Positions 8,109 to 16,457 of a stretch of 64,000 bases of DNA are shown in pieces. The translations under genes were made by a program, and so were the position numbers. The stretch spans positions 95,598 through 159,597 of the forward strand of contig JACRTB010000008.1 of NCBI GenBank assembly GCA_014385025.1, written 5' to 3'. Within the stretch, counting starts at the first letter, position 1; every line of letters starts with the position of its first letter. The stretch comes from Yanshouia hominis (lineage in GTDB: Bacteria > Bacillota > Clostridia > Oscillospirales > Ruminococcaceae). The notes beneath the pieces are model-generated. The model saw only the letters and a list, made by a program, of their open reading frames with translations. It did no database searches and was not told the DNA's origin.

Positions 8109-9710
8109 TCAAAGCCCGAGGGCAGAGATGCCGTCGGCAATTTCCTTGAAAACAGGGCAGGCGCGGTCTCCGCCGGAGTCTCCCCCCTCACAGAAGACAA
8201 CGATGGTATAGCGCGGTTCCTCGGCCGGATAGAATCCCGCGAACCAGGCATGCACCACCTCTTCGCCGTCGAGATACTGCCCGGTCTGGGCCGAAGCGGT
8301 TTTGCCGCCCGCGCCGCCGCGCCGCGGCTTCGCGTTTTTGCCGCTGCCCTCCTCGACGACCGAAACCATCATCTGTCTGATCTGCTCCGCAGCCTCGGGC
8401 AGGAAAACGGGGCGGGGAGAGTAAATGGCGGTCGGATTGGCGAGCGAGGCGCCATCCACGGTGGAACCCGCGACAAGCCGGGGAGTGACCGCTCCGCCCC
8501 CGTTGGCGATTGCGGAAACGAGACAGGCAATCTGCACCGGGGTGGCGGTCAGAGCGCCCTGCCCAAAGCCGAAATTGGCGGTCGCGGCGGGAGCGAGCAG
8601 CTCCCGGGCGGTGGGCAGGGTGCCGGAATAGCTTCGAAATCCCGGCGCGGCTTCGAAGGCCGTTCCAAAGCCGAGCTGCTGGGCCTTGTAGAGAAGCGGC
8701 GCGCCGCCGAGCTCCAGAGCAAGGGAAATGAAATAGGGGTTGCAGGAGTGCTCGAGCGCTCCCCGCATGTCCAGCACGCCGTGCCCGTTGAGATTGTGAC
8801 AGTGAAAGGTTTGATCAAGGACCTCAATCGCGCCCTGACAGTCAAAGCTCCGGCTGGGCGGATAGCCCTGTTCCAGAGCCGCGGCGGCGACCAGCAGCTT
8901 AAAGGTCGAGCCGACGCTGTAGGCGCAGAAAGCGCGGTTGAGGAACGGAAGGCCCGGATCGTTCATATCGCCGGCCGGATTGTTGGGGTGGAAGGCGGGG
9001 ACGCTCGCCGAAGCGAGCAGATCCCCCGTCTGGGGGTCCATGATGACAACCGCCCCCCGTTCGAGCGGAACCGCCGCGCGTTCGGCGAGCTGCTGGAGGT
9101 CCCGGTCTAGGGTCAGCACCAGCCCCGCGCCGCTGTTGTAGCCGGTATCGATCCGTTCCGGCGGGGAGCCGGGAATTCCCCGTCCGAGAGCATCGGTGAA
9201 ATAGCGCATCTGCAGGCTGCCACCCGCGGCGCTGAGAAGCGAATCATAGGCCAGCTCCAAACCGGAGGCGCCCTGTCCGGTGGCCGCGTCGAGCTGGCCG
9301 ATCAGGTGGACGGCGGGCTGTTCATCGAGATAACGCCTGGCAACGGGGAAGACGTCGATTCCCTTGGCATAGATATCGCCGGAATCAACCTGCCAGAGAA
9401 ACGGCCGCATCCCGGTCAGCTTTTCAAGCAGCGCCTGCCGTTCCCCGGCGGGGGTGCGGCGCATCAGCGCGTCGGCCGCCTGGTTGCAGGGCAGCACTGC
9501 GGCGATCTGTTCCGTCTCGATGCAGGTGAGCGGGCGCATGAGGCGGTCGTAGATCACCCCGCGCGTCTGTGCGACCTGAAGCACCGCCGCCGACTGCTGG
9601 TCGGCCGCCGAAAGAAGAGCGGACTGGGTCGCCAGGCCGGCCAGCCGGGTGATCATCAGTGAAAAGCAGAGGATGGCGGCGCAGAAAGAGAACAGGAATC
9701 GTTGATACAT
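8109..9710 (-). CDS. class B penicillin-binding protein (transpeptidase)
   Basis: A membrane-anchored D,D-transpeptidase cross-linking peptidoglycan. An N-terminal anchor (FLFSFCAAILCFSLMI) precedes a PBP-dimer-like region and a transpeptidase domain with STFK (Ser268), SCN (322-324) and, instead of the usual KTG, a KTA triad (470-472, KTASAQTG). Length 533 is short for FtsI/SpoVD-type proteins and no PASTA domain follows. It is divergent from the spoIIA operon, so a sporulation role is possible, as with dacF beside spoIIA in Bacillus, but it is not DacF. The Gly-to-Ala change in the third motif may affect beta-lactam binding. Confidence 0.88.
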   Translation of the reverse strand: MYQRFLFSFCAAILCFSLMITRLAGLATQSALLSAADQQSAAVLQVAQTRGVIYDRLMRPLTCIETEQIAAVLPCNQAADALMRRTPAGERQALLEKLTGMRPFLWQVDSGDIYAKGIDVFPVARRYLDEQPAVHLIGQLDAATGQGASGLELAYDSLLSAAGGSLQMRYFTDALGRGIPGSPPERIDTGYNSGAGLVLTLDRDLQQLAERAAVPLERGAVVIMDPQTGDLLASASVPAFHPNNPAGDMNDPGLPFLNRAFCAYSVGSTFKLLVAAAALEQGYPPSRSFDCQGAIEVLDQTFHCHNLNGHGVLDMRGALEHSCNPYFISLALELGGAPLLYKAQQLGFGTAFEAAPGFRSYSGTLPTARELLAPAATANFGFGQGALTATPVQIACLVSAIANGGGAVTPRLVAGSTVDGASLANPTAIYSPRPVFLPEAAEQIRQMMVSVVEEGSGKNAKPRRGGAGGKTASAQTGQYLDGEEVVHAWFAGFYPAEEPRYTIVVFCEGGDSGGDRACPVFKEIADGISALGL

Positions 9711-9894
9711 ACCGTTTTCCCTCCCGGATCATAACCACTCTAGTATGGGCCGTCCGTTTCCCTGCAATACATGGATTCGGGCGCAGGTTCCGCGCCTTTT
9801 CGACCGGGGTGATCGATTAGACTGGGGAAAGCGGATAAACCGTCGTTCGGGCGGGAAGAATATCCAGATCAAAAGGAAAGGATGTGCGCGAGGG

Positions 9895-10218
9895 ATGTCT
9901 ACCGTGTTATCTCCGGTAAATGAAACCCTCACGGTGCTGCTGACCGGCGAAATCGACCATCATACGGCGGCGGCGCTGCGCGAGGAGATCGACGCCGCGA
10001 TTGAAGAGCACCATCCCCGGCTGCTGACCCTTGATTTCGGCGGCGTGTCGTTTATGGATTCCTCCGGGATCGGATTGGTCATGGGGCGGTATAAACAGGT
10101 ATCGGCCTACGGCGGGCGGGTGGCGGTCGCCAATACCCCCAAGCCGCTGCGGCGGGTGATGCGTCTGGCGGGACTCGACCGTCTGGCCGAGATGGAAAAT
10201 GGAGGGACAAGCCAATGA
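9895..10218 (+). CDS. spoIIAA: anti-sigma F factor antagonist SpoIIAA
   Basis: This STAS-domain switch protein releases sigma F in the forespore when dephosphorylated. The 107 residues contain TGEIDHHTAAALREEID and FMDSSGIGLVMGRYK; the Ser of DSSG (residue 57) corresponds to the one phosphorylated by SpoIIAB. ATG 9895 is the start that aligns with the family, although only a weak GCGAGGG precedes it. The stop overlaps spoIIAB by 4 bases. It leads a spoIIAA-spoIIAB-sigF operon. Confidence 0.95.
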   Translation: MSTVLSPVNETLTVLLTGEIDHHTAAALREEIDAAIEEHHPRLLTLDFGGVSFMDSSGIGLVMGRYKQVSAYGGRVAVANTPKPLRRVMRLAGLDRLAEMENGGTSQ

Positions 10219-10679
10219 GACAAAAGGAAAAGCCGGTCAACAGCTTCAAATTCGAGCTGGAAAGCCGTTCAATCAACGAGAGCCTGGCGCGAAGCTGCAT
10301 CGCGGCCCTGATTGCCCAGCTCGATCCGACGGTGGACGAGCTTGCCGATATCCGCACCGCCGTATCCGAGGCGGTCACCAACTGCATTGTGCACGCCTAT
10401 CCCGATCAGCTCGGGAAGATTTACATATCCGCCGCCCTTTACCGGGGCGGACGGGTAGTCATCCGGGTGAAGGACAAGGGCTGCGGGATTTCCGACGTGC
10501 CGCGCGCGATGGAGCCGCTTTTCACCACCGGGAACACCGAGGAACGTTCCGGACTCGGCTTTTCGGTGATGCAGAGCATGATGGACAGGATCGCGGTGAG
10601 ATCGAAACCGGGCGGCCCGACCGTCGTCACCCTCGAAAAGAGGCTGCGATTGAAAGGTGACGCCGATGGTTCAGTTTGA
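10215..10679 (+). CDS. spoIIAB: anti-sigma F factor/serine kinase SpoIIAB
   Basis: This GHKL-fold protein binds and inhibits sigma F and phosphorylates SpoIIAA. The 154 residues show the N box EAVTNCIVHAYP, G1 box DKGCGI and G2 box ERSGLGFSVMQSMMD. It overlaps spoIIAA by 4 bases and sigF by 14, which suggests strict co-translation and fixed stoichiometry of the three regulators. Confidence 0.96.
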   Translation: MRQKEKPVNSFKFELESRSINESLARSCIAALIAQLDPTVDELADIRTAVSEAVTNCIVHAYPDQLGKIYISAALYRGGRVVIRVKDKGCGISDVPRAMEPLFTTGNTEERSGLGFSVMQSMMDRIAVRSKPGGPTVVTLEKRLRLKGDADGSV

Positions 10680-11343
10680 CCAGCCGACCCGCAGCGAAGT
10701 CATCGAGCGGAATCTCGGTCTGGTGCATGCCTGTGCCCACCGCTTCAAAGGGAGGGGCATCGAATATGAGGATTTGTTTCAGGCGGGATGCATCGGTCTG
10801 ATCAAGGCCGCCGACGCATTTGATACCGGGCGCGGGGTGCGTTTTTCCACCTATGCGGTTCCTGTGATTCTGGGGGAGATGCGCCGCCTCTTCCGCGACG
10901 GCGGGGCGATCAAGATCAGCCGCACCATCAAGGAACTCTCGCTTAAGGTCTCCCGCGCGCGGGAACGGTTTTGCTACGACCATGGGAGGGAGGCTACCAT
11001 CTCGGAGCTGGCACAGCTGCTGGAAGTCAGCGAGGAAGCGGTTGTCGAGGCGCTGGGGGTCTGTTCTCCGCCCGTTTCGCTGACCGAGAGCGAAGAGAGC
11101 GGGGGCGGGCAGCTGGACCTGCCGGTGGAATCCCCCGAGGAGCTGACCGGCGACCTGATTGCCCTGCGCCAGGCGCTCGACCTGCTGGAGGAGCGGGACC
11201 GTACCATTATCCTGATGCGGTATTTTGGGGAAAAGACCCAGAGCCAGACCGCCGAGCGGCTCGGAATGACACAGGTGCAGGTTTCCAGGCGGGAAAAGAA
11301 GATTATGCAGCAGCTCCGGCACGAGCTGCTGGGAATCCCATGA
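10666..11343 (+). CDS. sigF: forespore sigma factor F
   Basis: RNA polymerase sigma factor for early forespore genes. The 225 residues have region 2 (NLGLVHACAHRFKGRGIEYE, DLFQAGCIGLIKA, RFSTYAVPVILGEMRRLFRD), region 3 and region 4 with a helix-turn-helix (QSQTAERLGMTQVQVSRREKK). ATG 10666, 7 bases after AAAGGTG, is preferred to GTG 10657. Last gene of spoIIA. An identity as sigma G is unlikely given the SpoIIAA/AB neighbours. Confidence 0.96.
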   Translation: MVQFDQPTRSEVIERNLGLVHACAHRFKGRGIEYEDLFQAGCIGLIKAADAFDTGRGVRFSTYAVPVILGEMRRLFRDGGAIKISRTIKELSLKVSRARERFCYDHGREATISELAQLLEVSEEAVVEALGVCSPPVSLTESEESGGGQLDLPVESPEELTGDLIALRQALDLLEERDRTIILMRYFGEKTQSQTAERLGMTQVQVSRREKKIMQQLRHELLGIP

Positions 11344-11369
11344 AAAGGGGGCGTATCACCGCGGGCCTT

Positions 11370-11466
11370 CGCCTTTGGCCCTTGCGGGCGGATTTGACCC
11401 AAGGCGGCGATCATATGGACGCTGACCTGACCGTCCGCCCTTGGCTCTTGCGGGTAGATTTGATCT
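11370..11466. repeat. pair of 31-bp imperfect direct repeats downstream of sigF
   Basis: Copies at 11370-11400 and 11436-11466 share the pattern CGCC-TTGGC-CTTGCGGG followed by AGATTTGA or GGATTTGA. They lie between sigF and the response regulator, where no gene is evident (11344-11713). Confidence 0.65.
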
Positions 11467-11470
11467 TTGC

Positions 11471-11514
11471 AGACAGGTGCGGGCGTGTCCATATGGGCAC
11501 GCCCGCACCTGTCT
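11471..11514. other. 20-bp near-perfect hairpin between converging operons
   Basis: AGACAGGTGCGGGCGTG and CACGCCCGCACCTGTCT are exact complements, extended to a 20-bp stem with a four-base ATAT loop. No U-run follows on either strand. It may act as a Rho-independent stop without U tract, an mRNA 3'-end stabiliser for both converging operons, or a degenerate mobile hairpin. Confidence 0.7.
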
Positions 11515-11713
11515 GTTGAGAAGATAAGGAGAAAGAGAGGGAGTAATCGTGGGGGAGGGTCTGCTGCCGGGATGATCGTTCCCGACGAAGGCAGAATAAA
11601 GCCGCAACTTCATCTTTTTTCAAAAAAATACAGAGGGGTCAAAAAAATTGGGAAAAGAATCAAATCCGGCCTCCGGTTTCTGTGCATTGCGTCGAAAATT
11701 GCTTCAGGAGCCG

Positions 11714-12547
11714 TTAGAGTTCCTCAAGCAGCAGAAGCATTCCGTCGATAAATTTTTTGACGTTTCCTTTGCCGCCCTTCTGCCGTTTCCCGCGGATCAG
11801 GTCCATCTCCGCGCGAAGCTCCTCATAGGGAAAAAGCACCGGTCCGCAGCGGACAAAGGTGTCGTCGGTGAAATCCTCAAGGCCCATGCTGGCAAGATTG
11901 GCCATCCCTTTGGCAATCGCCCGGCGCACCCGCTGTTCCATCGTTTTGGGGTCGGGGCTCAGCGCTTCGCAGAGCTGACCGACGCTGACCTGCGTGACGG
12001 GCATCTTCTGTTCGAGCAGATAGAGGCAGATCTTCAGGATATCCTCGGCGCCCTTTTCAGAAGAAATGCCGAGCTGTCCGAGGATGAGCTGCAGCTTTCT
12101 TTTGCGGGAGGAATCATCCGGCCGCACCTGCTGCGGAGCCGCGGTAAGCATCTGGCGGATGTGGGAAAGCTTGCGCTCGCTTTCAATCTGGCGTGAGACG
12201 GCCTCGACGACCGACCGCACTTCAATGAGGTTGATCGGCTTGGAGATAAAAAAATCAACCCCCGCGTCATAAGCCCGGCCGACAAGCTCCTTGGCGGAAA
12301 CCTGTGAGATCATGATGCAGCGCGCCGGACAGCCGAGCGCCTTCAGTTCCCGGACCAGACTCACTCCGTCCAGCTCGGGCATCAGAAAATCGGCCAGAAC
12401 GATGTCGGGGTCAAGCCCCGCGATATACAGCGGATCGGCCGCCGTTTCCCCGGAGTTTCCACAGACCTCCCCGAGGCCGCAGCTTTCGATAATTTCTTCC
12501 AGAATGCTGATGACCGAGGGATCATCCTCGGCGATGTAAATTCTCAT
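11714..12547 (-). CDS. response regulator with YcbB-type output domain
   Basis: A two-component regulator of 277 residues. The receiver domain begins MRIYIAEDDPSVI with acidic pocket EDD, phosphoacceptor Asp53 (LADFLMPELDG), conserved Ser/Lys (ISQVSAKE, ISKPINL). The C-terminal part (about 140-277), rich in basic and hydrophobic segments with IAKGMANLASMGLEDF, resembles the YcbB/GlnL output domain paired with YcbA/GlnK-type kinases, known in B. subtilis to respond to glutamine. The start is the ATG that overlaps the kinase stop by 4 bases. Target genes are not visible here. Confidence 0.85.
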   Translation of the reverse strand: MRIYIAEDDPSVISILEEIIESCGLGEVCGNSGETAADPLYIAGLDPDIVLADFLMPELDGVSLVRELKALGCPARCIMISQVSAKELVGRAYDAGVDFFISKPINLIEVRSVVEAVSRQIESERKLSHIRQMLTAAPQQVRPDDSSRKRKLQLILGQLGISSEKGAEDILKICLYLLEQKMPVTQVSVGQLCEALSPDPKTMEQRVRRAIAKGMANLASMGLEDFTDDTFVRCGPVLFPYEELRAEMDLIRGKRQKGGKGNVKKFIDGMLLLLEEL

Positions 12548-13812
12548 TCGTTCGCCTCCTCCAGTCTCGCGGCGGGGATCAGAACGGTGAAGCGGGTGCA
12601 AAGCCCCGGTCGGGTTTCCACGCCGATTGTCCCGTCAAGCTGCTCCTCGACCGTCATTTTGACTCCCGGCAGGCCCACGCCTCGGGCAATGCTGCCAGTC
12701 TTCTCATCGAACTTGGTGGAAAAGCCCATGGTAAAAATATAGTCCAGATGCCGCGCGGAAATCCCCGGTCCGTCATCCTCAACGGTGAAACGATAGGAGG
12801 AGCCGTCCTTTTCCTCACGAATCAGAATCGTTCCCTGCCCGCCGCCGGATTCGATCGCTTCCACCGCGTTGACCACAAGATTTTTGAGCACCGACATGAG
12901 GGCATAGTGGTCCCGGGTGCAGAAGTCATGACCGCAGCCGAAATCCAAAGTGATGCGCAGCCCTTTCTGTTCGATCTGGTGCTGACAGTAGCTTTTGAGC
13001 ATCCGCAGAAGGTCCTGAAACCGCATCGTTCCCTGCTGCTCTGCCGCGGCAAGCTCTTCCTTCATCCCCTGCATGATCCGGATATAGTCCTTTTTGACCT
13101 CGTGGACATCCCGCGCAATGGCGAGGGCGAGGGTCCGGTTGTCGGATTCGTGCTCCAGCCTTTCATAGAGGCGGTAGGCGTTGCTCATAATCCCTTCAAT
13201 TTCCTCAGTGTTCTTCTGCATGAAGTAAAGCTCGTTCTTGAGAGCGGTGGTCATCAAAAAGAGCCGCTGGTAGCGCCGCTCGTGCTCCTCGCGGGTCAGC
13301 AGCAGCTGGTGGCGCCGGATCAGACCCAGCAGCAGCGACGCGGTGAAGGCGCGGATCAGCGCGACCAGCATCAGGGCGGAATAGATTTCCCTGTCGGCGG
13401 GAAAATCACGGATGCGCAGGATACTCTCCAGAAGGTTGGACAAAAAATCGCAGAAGAAGGCGGAAATTCCCGCCCAAACGGTTGTTGGAAAATATCCTCT
13501 GCCCCGGGCCATCAGGCCGAAGAGAAGTCCGTAGAACAGATAGAAAAAAGCGCCCGGAAGGTTTTGGGAAACGGCTTCGACGGGGGAAACGCCTCCCGCG
13601 AGATCCATCAGAAAGCGTGCGGCAAAAACCATCGACGCGGTAAGCGTCCCTGTGCGGCAGGCGTCGCGGACCTCGCCAAAGGCGGAAAGCAGCACCGGGA
13701 ACAGCACTGCGGCCGCTGAAAAACGGAAATCCGCAATGGAAAAGCCGAGATAAAATTCGGACGAGATCACAACGGCCGCTCCGATCAGCAGCGGATGACG
13801 GAGGCCCCTCAT
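12544..13812 (-). CDS. membrane sensor histidine kinase (YcbA/GlnK-like)
   Basis: A 422-residue kinase with about six transmembrane segments in residues 1-170 and no extracellular domain, a coiled linker (175-215), an H box DVHEVKK (His237), an N box LKNLVVNAVEAIE, G1 DDGPGIS and a GVGLPGVKM G2 box. The ATGA overlap with the regulator shows they form one unit. The regulator's YcbB-like domain suggests glutamine or nitrogen sensing; that is inference from the family. Confidence 0.85.
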   Translation of the reverse strand: MRGLRHPLLIGAAVVISSEFYLGFSIADFRFSAAAVLFPVLLSAFGEVRDACRTGTLTASMVFAARFLMDLAGGVSPVEAVSQNLPGAFFYLFYGLLFGLMARGRGYFPTTVWAGISAFFCDFLSNLLESILRIRDFPADREIYSALMLVALIRAFTASLLLGLIRRHQLLLTREEHERRYQRLFLMTTALKNELYFMQKNTEEIEGIMSNAYRLYERLEHESDNRTLALAIARDVHEVKKDYIRIMQGMKEELAAAEQQGTMRFQDLLRMLKSYCQHQIEQKGLRITLDFGCGHDFCTRDHYALMSVLKNLVVNAVEAIESGGGQGTILIREEKDGSSYRFTVEDDGPGISARHLDYIFTMGFSTKFDEKTGSIARGVGLPGVKMTVEEQLDGTIGVETRPGLCTRFTVLIPAARLEEANE

Positions 13813-14263
13813 CTGTTCCCCTCCCCAACTTGTTTGACCGTGAAAATCAAACGGTCCTTGTATTTATTGTAAAGGATGCGGGGAGAAGAGCAAGGGGAAA
13901 ATGACGATTTTTTACAGTTTCTGTATGATTGCCGGAAAGCGCGGCGGTCAAAGCCTTCGGTGAAATCAGAGACTTGAAGGGACTTTGATGGATTCCGATA
14001 CCGGCAGGCGTCTCGAAGCGTACCGAAAGGGGCGGACGCGGGCCACGCTTTTCTCCATTTCCTCTCTCGGGCGGTCCGGTGAGCAGTCTGCCCGAATGAG
14101 GGGATGCTTTCGCTCTGCAACCCGAATAACAAGCTTTTCCCTCGCGGCCTTTTGTAATTTGGGGGCAGGATGCTTGCCGGTCCGCCCCGTTCACAGCGTG
14201 AAACCAAAGCTCTTCCCTCGCCGGCGGAGAGGATGGTTTCGTTCGCTGAAGCGATGACCAAAA
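13813..14263. other. gene-poor intergenic stretch
   Basis: About 450 bases between the kinase start and the opine-dehydrogenase terminator. Short open frames exist on both strands but none has a convincing ribosome binding site, family resemblance or codon pattern. I see no clear RNA gene. Confidence 0.5.
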
Positions 14264-14296
14264 AACAGGCGCGGCAAAATAACCGCGCCTGTTTTT
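14264..14296. terminator. terminator of the symporter/cyclodeaminase/opine-dehydrogenase unit
   Basis: AACAGGCGCGG and CCGCGCCTGTT form an 11-bp stem with T runs on both strands, 16 bases beyond the stop of the minus-strand gene. Confidence 0.85.
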
Positions 14297-14311
14297 GTCA
14301 TGATAAGGGAA

Positions 14312-15388
14312 TCAGCCCTGAAGGACGTTCAGCAGCGCTTTTTTATCCTTGCCCTGAATGCCCAGGCGTTCCATGCTGCGGCCGGATGCTGTGAAATCAA
14401 CGCCCAGCAGGCCGCCTGTGAGAATAATGACCGAATCGATGACCGGAGTGGGGACCCCCGCCGCTCTGCCGAGAGCCGCCATCGGCACCAGTCCCATCGG
14501 GACATCCTCGGTCAGCAGGCGGGAATCGAGCTTGGCGGGCGCCAGAATCGGCTCGTGCGCCTTCACCATATGCGCCGCCTGCCACAGTTCGTCGGCCTCG
14601 GCGTGATAATAGCGGCGGTAGGATTCCCGCATGCTCATCAGATGAACGCCGTAAGAGGCGCCGACTGCAAGGCGCTCGGCGTCGAGGCGCTCCATCAGCC
14701 GTCCGACCGAGGGAGTGATGCCGTCAAAATAATGGCGGAAACTCTCGCCGCTCTCGATGCGTCCGGCGTTGAGCAGCACAGGAATCGGATGGACGACGGT
14801 GTTGAAGTTGTTCAGACTGGTTTCAAGCACATTCTGAGCCGGAACAAGCTGAGGATAAACGTCGCGCAGCTCATCGATGATCCGGCCGGTGTCGGACGCG
14901 GGCAGCGCGGCGAGCGAAAGCTCATCCTTGACGCCGGTGATCGTGGCCACTCCGTCGTGACTGCGGGCCGCGTAGAAAAGGCTGTTGGTTTCAGCCAGCT
15001 TAATCTTTGCGGTGCAGCCGAGCCGGTCGAACACCGCCCGGAACTCCAGTGCTCCGCCAGTTGCGCCCGGGCAGACGATCACCGTCTGCCCGTCGGTCAG
15101 GCAGGACGCGAGCTGCTCGGCGGCAAAGGCGTGGGCGAAGGCGGGCAGGACGACGAAGATGATCTCTGCCTCCCGCACCGCTTCGGAAGCCTCGGTGGTC
15201 ACGAGGTCGAGCTTCGCAAAGCCGGTCTTGTCAACCCCTTCGAGCCGGATTCCGCCCTGCGCCAGAATCGGCGCGAGAAACTCGGGGAAACGGTCGTACA
15301 GGGCGACGTGCTTGCCGCAGAGCTTGAGATAAGCCGAGATGACCTGGCCGCCGTTGCCTGCGCCCAGCACGGCAAAATTCTGCTTCAT
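14312..15388 (-). CDS. octopine/nopaline dehydrogenase family oxidoreductase
   Basis: These NAD(P)-dependent enzymes join or split an amino acid and a 2-oxo acid through a secondary amine. The 358 residues have an N-terminal Rossmann motif VLGAGNGGQVISAYL and a C-terminal octopine-DH domain with NNFNTVVHPIPVLLNAG, which includes the catalytic His in the conserved HP pair. It is the last gene of a three-gene unit with a cyclodeaminase-like enzyme 12 bases upstream and a Na+/solute symporter. Uptake beside two imine/amine oxidoreductases suggests catabolism of an imported opine-like or N-substituted amino acid. The direction and substrate are unproven. Confidence 0.85.
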   Translation of the reverse strand: MKQNFAVLGAGNGGQVISAYLKLCGKHVALYDRFPEFLAPILAQGGIRLEGVDKTGFAKLDLVTTEASEAVREAEIIFVVLPAFAHAFAAEQLASCLTDGQTVIVCPGATGGALEFRAVFDRLGCTAKIKLAETNSLFYAARSHDGVATITGVKDELSLAALPASDTGRIIDELRDVYPQLVPAQNVLETSLNNFNTVVHPIPVLLNAGRIESGESFRHYFDGITPSVGRLMERLDAERLAVGASYGVHLMSMRESYRRYYHAEADELWQAAHMVKAHEPILAPAKLDSRLLTEDVPMGLVPMAALGRAAGVPTPVIDSVIILTGGLLGVDFTASGRSMERLGIQGKDKKALLNVLQG

Positions 15389-15400
15389 ATTCCGCGCCTC

Positions 15401-16402
15401 TCAGTTGTCGAAGGAGAAGCTTTCTCCCAGACCCAGCGAGAAAGCCTTGCGGTAGGCAATTCCGGCGACCGCGACATCGAGGCAGCCCATTCCGATCGGC
15501 ACAACCAGCAGCTTCTCTTCCTTGACATTGCCGACCTTCTTCAGACCGGCCGCGAGCTCGCTGACGGTGCAGTAGACGCTGTCCGCCGTAATCTGGCCGC
15601 GCTCGGCAAGGGACTTGAGGTTGCCGCGGTGCAGGCACTGGGCCACATGGTCACAGATGAGCTTCGAAGCGCCAAGGATGGCTTCATCGTCGCACTCCTG
15701 ATAGGAACCCATCGCAAAGTAAACGGTGCCCTTTTCCAGCCATTCTCCCTTGAGGAAGGCCTGGGTGGCGGGGGTTACGGTGATCACCGCATCGGCCTTG
15801 GCGGCCTCCTTGGGGGTCTTGGCGATGATGATCTCACCCTGAACCAGCGGGGCCATCTCCGCCTTGAAGCGCTCGGCGGCCGCGGGAACAGGGTCATAGA
15901 CGTAGAGCTTTTTGACGTTGAAAATGCTGGTCAGCGCCATCGTCTGGGTGCGCCCCTGAACGCCCGCACCGTACAGGCCGACGGTAATATCCTTCTGTTC
16001 CTTGAGCAGGTAGCGCAGGATGACGGCAGTCTGAGCGCCGGTTCTCATATTGGTGATCCAGGCGCCGTCCATCACCGCAAGGAAATCGCCGTAGTTCGGC
16101 TCAACCAGCATGATAAGGGCGTTGATGAAGGGACGTCCGATTTCGCGGCGTCCCAGACCAAAACCGCCGGCCCATTTCTGTCCGGCCATGTTCTGCCATG
16201 CGATGTAGGCGGGCATCGCGTTGAGCGAGGCCTTATAGGGCAGGTTGGTCGGCTCGCTGTCTCCGAGATTGAGGTTCAGCTTGGTGGGATTGATCGTCTT
16301 CCCCTCGCCGAGATCGACGAAGGTGCGGTCGACGATTTCGATCACGTCGCGCATGGTGATCAGCTTTTTGATCTGCGATTCGCTGAGAAGCATGGTGTTC
16401 AT
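15401..16402 (-). CDS. ornithine cyclodeaminase/mu-crystallin family protein
   Basis: This NAD(P)-binding family includes ornithine cyclodeaminase, ketimine reductase, alanine dehydrogenase and SbnB, an opine-type oxidase. The 333 residues show TMRDVIEIVDRTFVDLGEGK, QKWAGGFGLGRREIGRPF, NMRTGAQTAVILRYL and the dinucleotide motif GLYGAGVQGRTQT. Start at 16402 follows AGGAGG at good spacing; the longer open frame upstream is a shadow. Between the symporter (55-base gap) and the opine dehydrogenase (12-base gap). Pairing with an opine dehydrogenase makes an SbnB-like redox role worth considering over true ornithine cyclodeamination. Confidence 0.85.
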   Translation of the reverse strand: MNTMLLSESQIKKLITMRDVIEIVDRTFVDLGEGKTINPTKLNLNLGDSEPTNLPYKASLNAMPAYIAWQNMAGQKWAGGFGLGRREIGRPFINALIMLVEPNYGDFLAVMDGAWITNMRTGAQTAVILRYLLKEQKDITVGLYGAGVQGRTQTMALTSIFNVKKLYVYDPVPAAAERFKAEMAPLVQGEIIIAKTPKEAAKADAVITVTPATQAFLKGEWLEKGTVYFAMGSYQECDDEAILGASKLICDHVAQCLHRGNLKSLAERGQITADSVYCTVSELAAGLKKVGNVKEEKLLVVPIGMGCLDVAVAGIAYRKAFSLGLGESFSFDN

Positions 16403-16457
16403 AAGTATTTCCTCCTTGATATGCGGTTCTTTGATTCTCTTTCTGCCTGACGACAGA

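Noticed and set aside
9820..9895. Possible sigma-H promoter before spoIIAA (GGATAAA and GAATAT)
   Set aside because: The spacing between the boxes is about 15-16 bases where sigma-H needs 11-12, so I do not annotate it although the operon is expected to be sigma-H dependent.
14300..16450. 716-codon plus-strand open frame opposite the opine-dehydrogenase and cyclodeaminase genes
   Set aside because: It is antisense to two well-supported enzymes, has no family resemblance and is explained by high GC third positions. The same applies to long antisense frames at 1251-2573, 3190-4359, 23633-25360, 32182-34110, 43958-45214, 53498-54703 and 55673-57118.
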